Virus record (IMG/VR): IMGVR_UViG_3300030430_001703
Span: 1-26,040 of that record
DNA from: a virus
Strand: one strand, 5' to 3'
Length of the DNA: 26,040 nt
Positions within the stretch are counted from its first letter, which is position 1, and each line of letters opens with the position of its first letter. Shown one piece after another: positions 1-5,357 of this stretch. A program made the translations under genes and the position numbers. The notes under the pieces are model-generated. The model was not told the origin of the DNA. It saw nothing but the letters and a program-made list of their open reading frames with translations, and made no database searches.

Positions 1-3
1 ATA

Positions 4-31
4 AGTATAACGTTTATTAATCTGTATTTTC
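4..31 (-). promoter_or_regulatory. Putative phage promoter, copy A (left edge)
   Basis: On the minus strand this reads GAAAA, 13 bases, then ACGTTATACT, followed by TAT at the window edge. The same ACGTTATACT core with the same 13-base spacing to a G.AAA element occurs at 14533-14560 and 19262-19289, where it lies 3 bases from an ATG. By analogy a leftward gene should start just beyond position 1. The site overlaps the 3' end of the DnaA-like gene. The motif is seen directly; the promoter role is inferred. Confidence 0.5.
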
Positions 32-478
32 TTCACTCTCCTGTAAAAACATATCGTTTACATATTCTGATATGTATATTAAAGTTTTGTTGCTTAGGAA
101 CTCTATTTTGTATTGTATTGCTTTTATTTTAGCATCTCTATCAAATGAAGAATAGTTTTGTGTTATGTCGCTTAGGAATATGTCTAATTGTTTATTGTAC
201 TTTCTGTACATTGGAAAGTTGTTTAGAGAGTGTAATACTGTAGCGTGATGGTATGTTTTTAGTCCATTATCTTGGTGTATATCTCGTATTTTACAAAGTG
301 TGAAGTTTAAATACTTAAATAGTATCACATTAAACAACGACCTTATTTCTATGACTTGTTGTTTTCTACCCTTTGCAAAAGGATTGATATTAGTTAGTCT
401 TTGTATTGTCTTTGCGAGTTCTTGAGCTTTTTTTGTTCTCTTCTCGTTTGTATCTTGAGTGTAGTCTTTGTATTTCAT
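17..478 (-). CDS. DnaA domain IV-like DNA-binding protein
   Basis: This 153-aa protein is not recognisable as a full initiator: there is no AAA+ ATPase and no Walker motifs. Residues about 38-105 resemble DnaA domain IV, the helix-turn-helix that reads DnaA boxes. The pattern is a helix with VIEIRSLFNVILFKY, a second helix, then HHATVLHSLNNF, which matches the DnaA signature (D/H)HTTVLHA. Family knowledge: stand-alone domain IV-like proteins are known from phages and could bind origin or promoter DNA or compete with host DnaA. It is the last complete gene of the leftward early cluster, and its start region overlaps the 62-aa ORF upstream. The HTH assignment is fairly sure; the biological role is inferred. 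Confidence 0.7.
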   Translation of the reverse strand: MKYKDYTQDTNEKRTKKAQELAKTIQRLTNINPFAKGRKQQVIEIRSLFNVILFKYLNFTLCKIRDIHQDNGLKTYHHATVLHSLNNFPMYRKYNKQLDIFLSDITQNYSSFDRDAKIKAIQYKIEFLSNKTLIYISEYVNDMFLQESEENTD

Positions 479-578
479 ATAAGTAATGTTCTATTAATTT
501 TTTATTATTTTTTTGTCTTGCTTCTTCTAATTGTTCAATCAGATAAGTATAAACCTTTACATATAATGTTTTGTGCAT
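390..578 (-). CDS. Small basic hypothetical protein
   Basis: This 62-aa ORF is highly charged. It has a helical segment (YLIEQLEEARQKNN) and a very basic Lys/Arg-rich tail. It starts two bases after the stop of the nuclease gene upstream and fills the gap before the DnaA-like gene, which it overlaps by 89 bases in another frame. The start position and gap filling support it; the long overlap counts against the C-terminal half. No family is recognised. A role as an accessory nucleic-acid-binding protein would be a guess from charge alone. Confidence 0.5.
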   Translation of the reverse strand: MHKTLYVKVYTYLIEQLEEARQKNNKKLIEHYLYEIQRLHSRYKREENKKSSRTRKDNTKTN

Positions 579-580
579 TT

Positions 581-1345
581 TTATAGTTCTCCCCTTAATG
601 TATAACTATGTAAATCCACACCATTTATAAAAAATGTTCTGTATCTATCTATTGCTTCGTGTGTTTTACGTTTGCCTTGATTATAGAAATCTTCGCTTAC
701 TGTGTATATTCCTATATCTAAACTTGATTTATCTATAACAACAAATCTAAAATCTTCGTAATGTCTTTCAAATAACTTACAATAAATATATACCTGAATA
801 TCATAACCAAACTTTCTTGCAGAGTATTCAAAACCTTTTATGTCTGTTGTGGTTTTTAAATCTACTAAATACTTTCCTATTGCATCTGCTTTACCTCTAA
901 ATGCCAAACCATCTATAACTCCAATTGTAGCTTTTTCAAACTCACAATCACTTATCATTTGTAAAGCACTTTCATTTTGGTAAAATGCATCTTGCAATCT
1001 TTCTGCATCTGACTTTTCTTTTATTGTATATACTTTGCCATACTTAGCTAATGCTTCTTTATATTTCTTGGTGTTCTTACTTTGTACTTCAATAAATCTT
1101 TGTTTTGCAAATTTATCTGGTTCTAATATACTCATATGAAACAAATGCCCATCTCTTAGTGCTTGACTATCTGGTTGTCCATACTGTGTAACATAGTGAT
1201 ACTTTTTTGGACTTGAATACAGAAGTTTTATAGAAGAACTACTCAAAGCGTGTTTACCAAGATAATTATAATAGAAATCATCACTATCCATTTTCTTTAG
1301 TATTTCTTCTTTATCCCATTCTTCAAGGTTTAGTAATTGTATCAT
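581..1345 (-). CDS. RecE-like PD-(D/E)XK exonuclease
   Basis: A 254-aa protein of the phage RecE/exodeoxyribonuclease VIII type. These enzymes degrade one strand of linear dsDNA 5' to 3' to make ssDNA for annealing. Visible motifs are an early SSSSIKLLYSSPKKYHY segment typical of the family's N-terminus, acidic residues near 135-137, then LAFRGKADAIG with D154, VDLKTTTDI with D162 and K164 (the D-x-K catalytic core), and the YDIQVYIY helix with Q184 and Y188. Length is normal for the stand-alone nuclease domain. Its stop overlaps the next start region closely and its ATG overlaps the upstream stop as ATGA. The OB-fold ssDNA-binding proteins at 4315-5002 are plausible partners. No annealase (RecT, Erf) was recognised in the window. 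Confidence 0.85.
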   Translation of the reverse strand: MIQLLNLEEWDKEEILKKMDSDDFYYNYLGKHALSSSSIKLLYSSPKKYHYVTQYGQPDSQALRDGHLFHMSILEPDKFAKQRFIEVQSKNTKKYKEALAKYGKVYTIKEKSDAERLQDAFYQNESALQMISDCEFEKATIGVIDGLAFRGKADAIGKYLVDLKTTTDIKGFEYSARKFGYDIQVYIYCKLFERHYEDFRFVVIDKSSLDIGIYTVSEDFYNQGKRKTHEAIDRYRTFFINGVDLHSYTLRGEL

Positions 1346-1617
1346 ATTGTTTTACTTTGTAATTCTAAGTAGAATTTTTTGTATTCTTCTGCTAATTCGT
1401 GTGCTTCAGCTCTACTTTCTAAGAGTTTGTCCATTCTAAAGTTTGCTTCTTTTAATTGCATTTCTAAAGCATTTACATATAAATAAGATGTGCTTAGATA
1501 GTTTGATAGTATCTCTATTTGTTTGTTTTTAGGTTTGTCTTTTACTGCCTTTAGAATAATATCTGAAGCTGCACTAAAATCACCTTGAAACTTTAACTTA
1601 AGAAGTTCTCTGCTCAT
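1342..1617 (-). CDS. Hypothetical helical protein
   Basis: About 91 residues, almost all predicted helical and rich in Lys/Glu/Leu, with a likely coiled coil in the second half (LEMQLKEANFRMDKLLESRAEAHELAEEYKKF, given here only as a region near residues 50-85). I choose the ATG at 1617; a GTG at 1635 in the same frame would add six residues. It overlaps the nuclease gene downstream by an ATGA, suggesting translational coupling. No family is recognised, and no catalytic motif is visible. Its place between nucleases suggests a DNA-metabolism accessory, which is only inferred from context. Confidence 0.65.
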   Translation of the reverse strand: MSRELLKLKFQGDFSAASDIILKAVKDKPKNKQIEILSNYLSTSYLYVNALEMQLKEANFRMDKLLESRAEAHELAEEYKKFYLELQSKTI

Positions 1618-1750
1618 CTCTAAATACTTTTGCACACACAGCTAGTCTTTGGTCTGTGTTTTTATATTCTTTTACCATTACTGCATCAGACATACATCTT
1701 TGCATATAGGTTTTTCTATCTTCTGTTTTTTTAGGTTTCGGTATCGGCAT
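1598..1750 (-). CDS. Small MPIPKP/RCMSD motif protein
   Basis: A 50-aa ORF that begins MPIPKPKKTEDRKTYM and contains RCMSDAVMVKEY and QRLAVC. Family knowledge: the pattern 'MP.PKP...F..RCM.D..M..E(Y/F)....QR.AVC' recurs as a short conserved segment in phage proteins, often next to or fused with head genes or proteases. Two conserved cysteines (C19 and C39) flank a helix and could form a small fold. It overlaps the gene upstream by 20 bases and the gene downstream by 20-38 bases, filling an otherwise empty 95-base gap exactly. Here it sits in the nuclease/replication cluster rather than beside the head genes. Reality of the gene is well supported by the motif; function is unknown. Confidence 0.75.
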   Translation of the reverse strand: MPIPKPKKTEDRKTYMQRCMSDAVMVKEYKNTDQRLAVCAKVFRDEQRTS

Positions 1751-2159
1751 TTGTGTTTGGGTTTATAATTCTTGCTTGTTCTTCTCTTAACAAATATACA
1801 TTTTTATTTCTCTTGGATTTATTCCACATTGTAGTGTTAGGACAATACAATTCTTGTTTTTGTAAGTCTATAAGTTCGTTTAGCCAAAAAAGATAGTTTG
1901 CTTTTGGGTCTGATACATAGTAAAACTTTTCTATATCTGTGTCAAGATTCATAAGTACATTATACTTGCTTACTTCAAGTATTTTGGTTTCATAATATTT
2001 TTCTCTAAACTTCATTTCTATAACAGCTTTTCTACCTTTTGGTGTTGTTCCTTGTGCATCAAATGGTAAGCAAGTTTCTCCAGTATGTATTAAATCCCAT
2101 CCTTCTAAATTAAATGCAAATACTACAGCTTTTTCTAAACTATGTATTTTCTTTATCAT
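1731..2159 (-). CDS. PD-(D/E)XK nuclease-like protein
   Basis: A 142-aa protein with a compact nuclease-like core: FDAQGTTPKG (D34), then AVIEMKFREK (E48-x-K50) and a following helix carrying E62 and K65 (LEVSKYNVL). This D...E-x-K order with a preceding acidic helix is what PD-(D/E)XK enzymes such as Holliday-junction resolvases and restriction-type nucleases show. The C-terminal half (tyrosine- and tryptophan-rich, FYYVSDPKANYLFWLNEL) is unfamiliar. It overlaps the upstream gene by 20 bases. It could be a resolvase, a recombination nuclease, or a catalytically silent relative. I am fairly sure of the fold, not of the substrate. Confidence 0.6.
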   Translation of the reverse strand: MIKKIHSLEKAVVFAFNLEGWDLIHTGETCLPFDAQGTTPKGRKAVIEMKFREKYYETKILEVSKYNVLMNLDTDIEKFYYVSDPKANYLFWLNELIDLQKQELYCPNTTMWNKSKRNKNVYLLREEQARIINPNTNADTET

Positions 2160-2343
2160 AAATATCGTTTAAATGAGTTATCCATTGCTTTATACGTTTC
2201 GGACTACAAGTGCATAACTCTTGATACTTATGGTTAAAATATTTAGCGTGTAATCTCATTATTAATTTATAATATTTATTTTCTAATCTATCTGTTGTGT
2301 TAATTCTAAATTCATCCCATTCTATTTTATCTTCTTCTTCCAT
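2140..2343 (-). CDS. Small conserved hypothetical protein (CxC motif)
   Basis: A 67-aa protein with an acidic N-terminus (MEEEDKIEWDEF), a central aromatic and basic helix, and CTCSPKRIKQWITHLNDIY at the C-terminus. The CxCSPK...WI..LN.IY pattern looks like a small family I associate with Bacteroidetes phages, where it has no known function. Only two cysteines are present, so a complete zinc site would need dimerisation or the nearby histidines. It overlaps its neighbours on both sides by about 20 bases, as expected for a coupled early operon. Confidence 0.65.
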   Translation of the reverse strand: MEEEDKIEWDEFRINTTDRLENKYYKLIMRLHAKYFNHKYQELCTCSPKRIKQWITHLNDIYDKENT

Positions 2344-2480
2344 ATATCTTTTATATCTATCTCTATGTCATTCCATTGTTTTCTTCTTCTATCACACTCA
2401 CAATTAGGATATATCTTTTTCCAGACATACCTAATACCTGTATATTTTGTAATGTAATAAACTAAATCTCCTAATTTCAT
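2322..2480 (-). CDS. Small CxCDRR protein (52 aa)
   Basis: This 52-aa ORF starts MKLGDLVYYITKYTGIRYVW and continues with CECDRRRKQWN. The layout, 'LGD...IT..TGI..LV...CxCxxRK..LN', matches a short protein family I recall from Bacteroidetes phages and prophages, of unknown function. Its ATG overlaps the stop of the 33-aa ORF upstream as ATGA, and its end overlaps the next gene by 22 bases. That precise tiling supports real coding. The two cysteines followed by arginines suggest a small metal- or nucleic-acid-binding element, which is inference only. Confidence 0.7.
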   Translation of the reverse strand: MKLGDLVYYITKYTGIRYVWKKIYPNCECDRRRKQWNDIEIDIKDIWKKKIK

Positions 2481-2578
2481 TTTTTAAATTTTTTATATAT
2501 TCTGTAAAAGCTGTAACTAACATAACCTAATATCAACAAGGTAAAACATATTGGACAAGGGTGTATAATTGTAATCAT
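2477..2578 (-). CDS. Tiny membrane peptide with CPxC motif
   Basis: A 33-aa ORF: a short N-terminus with HPCPIC, one hydrophobic helix (FTLLILGYVSYSFY), and a basic tail (RIYKKFKK) that would place the C-terminus in the cytoplasm. It is joined to both neighbours by ATGA overlaps (2575-2578 and 2477-2480), so it would be translated by coupling in the early operon. The overlaps and the membrane-peptide design are the only support; no family is recognised. It may be an early host-modifying peptide, but that is a guess. Confidence 0.55.
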   Translation of the reverse strand: MITIIHPCPICFTLLILGYVSYSFYRIYKKFKK

Positions 2579-2919
2579 AATAAATCTTGTATTGGTAATA
2601 AAATCCCTTTAGATGTATTGTTATCTCCACCAAGTACATCTCTTTGTGTTTTGTAATATTTTCTACAAATTTCTTTTAAATTTTTTGTTGGTATAAGATG
2701 TAAATTATCACCAAAAGCAAAACAATAATAATCACTTTCAGTTTTTGTTATACCACTATTTTTTCCCCTTGATTTATATTCTACAAATATGTTACCAGTA
2801 TCTTTAGCTTGTAAATCAAATTTGACTTCTATTTTTTTATTTGTTAAAATATCATACAATTCTTTTTCTTTTATATTTCCTATTTGTAAATCATATTTAA
2901 AATCACTATTAAATTTCAT
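2575..2919 (-). CDS. PD-(D/E)XK-like phage protein (resolvase-like)
   Basis: A 114-aa protein with the order E18/E20 (helix KEKELYDIL), D35 in VKFDLQAKDTGN, and E47-x-K49 in IFVEYKSRGKNSGI, followed by TESDYYCF. The sequence 'D...TGN.F(V/I)E....G..SG(I/L)..T.(A/S)DY' is a recurrent phage signature of a PD-(D/E)XK-type protein, probably a Holliday-junction or branched-DNA nuclease. Length fits a minimal single-domain enzyme. The gene is ATGA-coupled to the sigma-factor gene upstream and to the tiny membrane peptide downstream. It is the third nuclease-like gene in this early block. The fold assignment is good; whether it cuts junctions in vivo is inferred. Confidence 0.65.
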   Translation of the reverse strand: MKFNSDFKYDLQIGNIKEKELYDILTNKKIEVKFDLQAKDTGNIFVEYKSRGKNSGITKTESDYYCFAFGDNLHLIPTKNLKEICRKYYKTQRDVLGGDNNTSKGILLPIQDLL

Positions 2920-3413
2920 AGTTTACTTTTTATTTTTTGTTTTACTTTCTGGTAAGTATTGTATAAACTTCTATACTCTATTGTTGTTTCTCTTGACAAA
3001 GCAGAAATGTTACCTTCATCTTGTATAAGTTCAAATACTTTTTTATCATACCAATGCATCTCGTTTAGTGCTTTGGTTACTTTGTTGTATGCTTCTTCAA
3101 ACATATTTTCTTCTTCAAGCTCTACTTTATTTTTTGTGTCTATGATGTGTTTGATGTATTCATCTTTAACATCTATTACTTGCATTCTTTTTTCTTTTCT
3201 ACACAAATCAATAAACATACATCTTAAAGTTTTGTATATGTAGAAGTCATTTATATCTCCTTTATAAGTTATATCTATACCATTGTCAATCATTATAAGT
3301 AATTTAAGATACATAGATTGTACCAAATCTTCTGCTGTATCTGGGTTACATTTCCAACTTAAACAATAGGAAATCCATTTATTATGTTTGCTTACAAGTA
3401 TATCTTTTATCAT
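2916..3413 (-). CDS. Phage sigma-70-like RNA polymerase sigma factor
   Basis: A 165-aa protein with the two-domain layout of group 4 (ECF-like) sigma factors. The N-terminal part carries the region 2 signature NPDTAEDLVQSMYLKLL (about residues 23-39), followed by an aromatic and basic stretch ending in LCRKEKRM that would contact the -10 element. The C-terminal part (about 115-165) has a helix-turn-helix compatible with region 4: LIQDEGNISALSRETTIEY then SLYNTYQKVKQKIK. It would bind host core RNA polymerase and redirect it to phage promoters. It lies in the early operon between the ATPase and nuclease genes, ATGA-coupled to both. The repeated promoter-like motif at 4-31, 14533-14560, 17505-17533 and 19262-19289 is a plausible target, which is inference. 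Confidence 0.75.
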   Translation of the reverse strand: MIKDILVSKHNKWISYCLSWKCNPDTAEDLVQSMYLKLLIMIDNGIDITYKGDINDFYIYKTLRCMFIDLCRKEKRMQVIDVKDEYIKHIIDTKNKVELEEENMFEEAYNKVTKALNEMHWYDKKVFELIQDEGNISALSRETTIEYRSLYNTYQKVKQKIKSKL

Positions 3414-4315
3414 AATATCTTGCCTTGTGTTCTTCTTGGTATAGGGTTTACACCTTCTATTTCAAAACCAGTATTGTTTTTTAAGCTCTTCATTAGTACA
3501 GGCATATCTATAGGTGTACATTTACCACCTGTGTCTATGTTCTTACATTTAAGTATTGCTATCCTTGAGTACATCCAATCTGTAGGAGAATAAATGTATC
3601 TGTGTATTCGTATCATATTATCACACCTATTGTTAAACATAGAACCATATTCAATAGAAGCTGCACTTGGTGGTGTTGGTTGGTTTTCAAAGTCGTGTCC
3701 TTTAGGGTGTACTTTTCTTGATGCTTCTGTAGCAGCGTGTGTACAAATGTAAGTTGAAACATTGTTTTGCTTACAGAACAATCTAACTTCAGACAGAGCT
3801 TCATAAGTATACTCATAAGAGTTTGTACCTTTAAGTTTGTCTTTATCTTTAGCAAGTGAGTTCCAAGGGTCTATAACAAATGCTTGGTAGTCCCACGCTT
3901 TTTTTAATTGGTTTGCTAAGTCTAATATTTGAGTATAGCTATATAATCTTGTAGTGTCTATGAATTTAAAATGGGAATCTATCCATCTTATTCTTTCTTT
4001 ATATATAGCTTCTGGTATTTTGTTGAATACTTCGTTTTCTAAGTATTCTAATATCTTCCTGTAGATAGTATAGGTTTCGTTTTCGCTTGAGTACACAAGC
4101 CATCTAATGTTATGCTTCAAAGAATAAAGTGTCATTAGATACAATAATACAGATGTTTTACCCACATTAGAATGTCCTACTACAACATTCATAGCACCAT
4201 ACTTAAAACGTAGGTATTCATCTAAACGAGAGATACCGAGCTTTAAACCAGTCTTTAGTTTTCCTGCTCGGTAGTCATCAAGTTTTTTAATCTCATTGTC
4301 AAGATTGATAAACAT
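3410..4315 (-). CDS. DnaB-like replicative helicase / RecA-fold ATPase
   Basis: A 301-aa RecA-fold ATPase of the DnaB/RepA type. Walker A is GHSNVGKTS (G47-S55), Walker B is FVIDPWNSL with D149, and YICTHAA with H193 occupies the sensor position (motif H3) of DnaB helicases. It is much shorter than bacterial DnaB (about 450-500 aa) because the N-terminal primase-binding domain is missing; only the motor domain is present. Such short helicases occur in phage genomes beside SSB-like genes, as here: the DUF3127-type protein starts the overlap TAATG at 4315. It would form a ring and unwind the phage replication fork, or act as a helicase in recombination. No loader or primase was recognised in the window. 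Confidence 0.8.
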   Translation of the reverse strand: MFINLDNEIKKLDDYRAGKLKTGLKLGISRLDEYLRFKYGAMNVVVGHSNVGKTSVLLYLMTLYSLKHNIRWLVYSSENETYTIYRKILEYLENEVFNKIPEAIYKERIRWIDSHFKFIDTTRLYSYTQILDLANQLKKAWDYQAFVIDPWNSLAKDKDKLKGTNSYEYTYEALSEVRLFCKQNNVSTYICTHAATEASRKVHPKGHDFENQPTPPSAASIEYGSMFNNRCDNMIRIHRYIYSPTDWMYSRIAILKCKNIDTGGKCTPIDMPVLMKSLKNNTGFEIEGVNPIPRRTQGKIL

Positions 4316-4650
4316 TAGAAGGGTAAATCATCTTCATAAGTTTCTCTATCTGGTGAATATTCAGCGTTTGAAACTTCCTTTGATTCAGATACTTTCCAAC
4401 CTACTAATTTGGTATAGTATTTGACTATATTATCCTTCTGCCATCTTGAACCCCTTATGTTGTAAGATATTGTTACAGTATCTTTAACGTTAAGGTTTAG
4501 TATTTGATTAACTTTATCATTCCAAAACTCTATACAAAGTACTTGTGGGTACTTCTCTTCAGTTTTAAGTATAAGGTTTCTATACTTGTTTGTTCCTTTA
4601 CTCGCAATAGAATCTCCTATTTCCAATATTTGTCCTTTTATTTCAGCCAT
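4315..4650 (-). CDS. DUF3127-type OB-fold protein, SSB-like
   Basis: A 111-aa protein matching the DUF3127 pattern: GQILEIGDSIASKGTNKYRN, KYPQVLCIEFWNDKVNQI, a VKDTVTISYNIRGSRW strand and a final strand. DUF3127 proteins are OB-fold, single-strand-binding-like proteins found in Bacteroidetes and their phages. The C-terminus ends in an acidic tail, YEDDLPF, which is the canonical bacterial SSB tip (DDxPF) that docks replication and repair partners. This supports a true SSB role at the phage fork, with the neighbouring helicase and OB-fold protein. Its stop and the helicase start share TAATG; its start overlaps the next gene by 8 bases. Confidence 0.75.
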   Translation of the reverse strand: MAEIKGQILEIGDSIASKGTNKYRNLILKTEEKYPQVLCIEFWNDKVNQILNLNVKDTVTISYNIRGSRWQKDNIVKYYTKLVGWKVSESKEVSNAEYSPDRETYEDDLPF

Positions 4651-5002
4651 TGTTTATCCAGTTTAAAAAGGTTTGTGCTGTTTTTACTACATCATCAGCA
4701 GTTGATTCTGTACCTGCGTGAAATTCAGATGCAGCTTTAATTACTGTTTGCCTAATAATGATTTGGTCTTTATTAGTATAAGTAGTTTTAACTTGATTAT
4801 TTACAAACTTAGCTTTGTTTTTTGCTTGGTCTAAGTCATAAGTTGCATCATCACCTTCATTGTAAGGTAAAGGTTTTGTAGAATAAATATTTGGATTGTG
4901 TCCATTTGCAAATGTTACTACATAGTTATGCATAGTAGCACCATCTTGTGTCTTGAAACTACTGCTTTTTACAATAGTTTTTATTTTACTCGTATAAATC
5001 AT
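4643..5002 (-). CDS. Putative OB-fold ssDNA-binding / recombination accessory protein
   Basis: A 119-aa protein. The first ~70 residues look like a beta-rich OB fold: KIKTIVKSSSFKTQDG, then HNYVVTFANG, IYSTKPLPYNEGDDATYDL, and KAKFVNN. The last ~40 residues form a helix with KDQIIIRQTVIKAASEF, resembling a pattern in other phage DNA-binding proteins (KD..I.RQ...KAA.E). Family knowledge suggests a single-strand DNA or nucleotide binding role; I do not recognise a named family. It precedes the SSB-like and helicase genes in the same leftward operon, overlapping each neighbour slightly (8 and 17 bases). Confidence 0.55.
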   Translation of the reverse strand: MIYTSKIKTIVKSSSFKTQDGATMHNYVVTFANGHNPNIYSTKPLPYNEGDDATYDLDQAKNKAKFVNNQVKTTYTNKDQIIIRQTVIKAASEFHAGTESTADDVVKTAQTFLNWINNG

Positions 5003-5132
5003 ATTCTTGAATTTGTTGGGTTAGTATTTCTATTTTAGCTTCTAGCTCTTGTATTTTATTTCTAAGAGCTGTAGTTTCTGCAAAACCATAATTTAAGTTT
5101 CGCAATCTTTGTAAATCTTCTAAATGTGTCAT
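4986..5132 (-). CDS. Small coiled-coil protein, first gene of the leftward early operon
   Basis: A 48-aa protein from the ATG at 5132 (the frame is open further upstream, but those codons lie in the regulatory region). The sequence is one long helix with heptad spacing: ALRNKIQELEAKIEILTQQIQEY. It probably forms a coiled-coil dimer. It is the first gene after the control region at 5133-5355, which carries a palindromic operator candidate 57-74 bases upstream. Its end overlaps the next gene by 17 bases. No family is recognised; a structural or regulatory helper is all that can be suggested. Confidence 0.6.
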   Translation of the reverse strand: MTHLEDLQRLRNLNYGFAETTALRNKIQELEAKIEILTQQIQEYDLYE

Positions 5133-5180
5133 AATTATAAATTTTCCTAAAGTTATAAAAAAAAATTTTATATAATTTCT

Positions 5181-5210
5181 TTTGTGTTTATACACATTTG
5201 TGTATATTAG
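5181..5210 (+). promoter_or_regulatory. Bacteroidetes-type promoter for the plus-strand small gene
   Basis: TTTG at 5181-5184 and TATATTAG at 5203-5210 are separated by 18 bases. The Bacteroidetes consensus is TTTG at -33 and TAnnTTTG at -7 with about 19-21 bases between; the -7 box here differs by one base. Transcription would start near 5217, about 16 bases before the ATG at 5233. The palindrome 5189-5206 overlaps the spacer and the -7 box. Sequence seen; function inferred. Confidence 0.5.
5189..5206. promoter_or_regulatory. Perfect 8-bp palindrome, candidate operator
   Basis: TATACACA-TT-TGTGTATA is a perfect inverted repeat with a 2-base centre. It lies between the start of the leftward early operon (ATG at 5132) and the plus-strand small gene (ATG at 5233) and overlaps the plus-strand promoter. 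This is the classical place for a dimeric repressor or activator site. Thirteen bases of the same sequence occur again at 19685-19697. No repressor gene was recognised in the window. Confidence 0.55.
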
Positions 5211-5232
5211 ACAGAATTTTAAAATTAATATT

Positions 5233-5307
5233 ATGAATGAAGAGCAATATTGGGAAAATCTTTCTACACATTATGAAAGGTTTTCAGATTATGGTGAAGA
5301 TGACTAA
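5233..5307 (+). CDS. 24-aa acidic peptide or small RNA unit, only plus-strand gene
   Basis: A short ORF, MNEEQYWENLSTHYERFSDY then GEDD, on the strand opposite to every other gene. It is very acidic and aromatic. Three things support an independent unit: promoter-like TTTG/TATATTAG boxes 5181-5210, a spacing of about 23 bases from the -7 box to the ATG, and a strong terminator at 5331-5357 whose T-tract is on the plus strand only. The total transcript would be about 140 nt. It could encode a small acidic inhibitor or anti-factor, or work as an RNA facing the convergent NinG transcript. I do not recognise the peptide; the unit structure is clearer than the function. Confidence 0.5.
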   Translation: MNEEQYWENLSTHYERFSDYGEDD

Positions 5308-5330
5308 GAGATAGTTATACTTACACTAAT

Positions 5331-5357
5331 AACCACCTTCTTAGGTGGTTTTTTTTT
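5331..5357 (+). terminator. Rho-independent terminator, plus-strand
   Basis: AACCACCT, loop TCTT, AGGTGGTT, then a run of nine Ts on the plus strand. On the minus strand there is no T-tract after the stem, so it ends rightward transcription, that is, the small plus-strand unit. The stem is the same as in the terminators at 14563-14589 and 19290-19316, which act leftward. The T-tract covers the stop codon of NinG. Confidence 0.8.

Noticed and set aside
3613-3855. 80-codon minus-strand frame inside the helicase gene
   Set aside because: Alternative frame of the ATPase gene; sequence is not protein-like.
5312-5321. GTTATACTTA on the plus strand just before the terminator
   Set aside because: It matches the promoter core but lacks the GTAAA element at the right distance, and would start transcription directly into the terminator.
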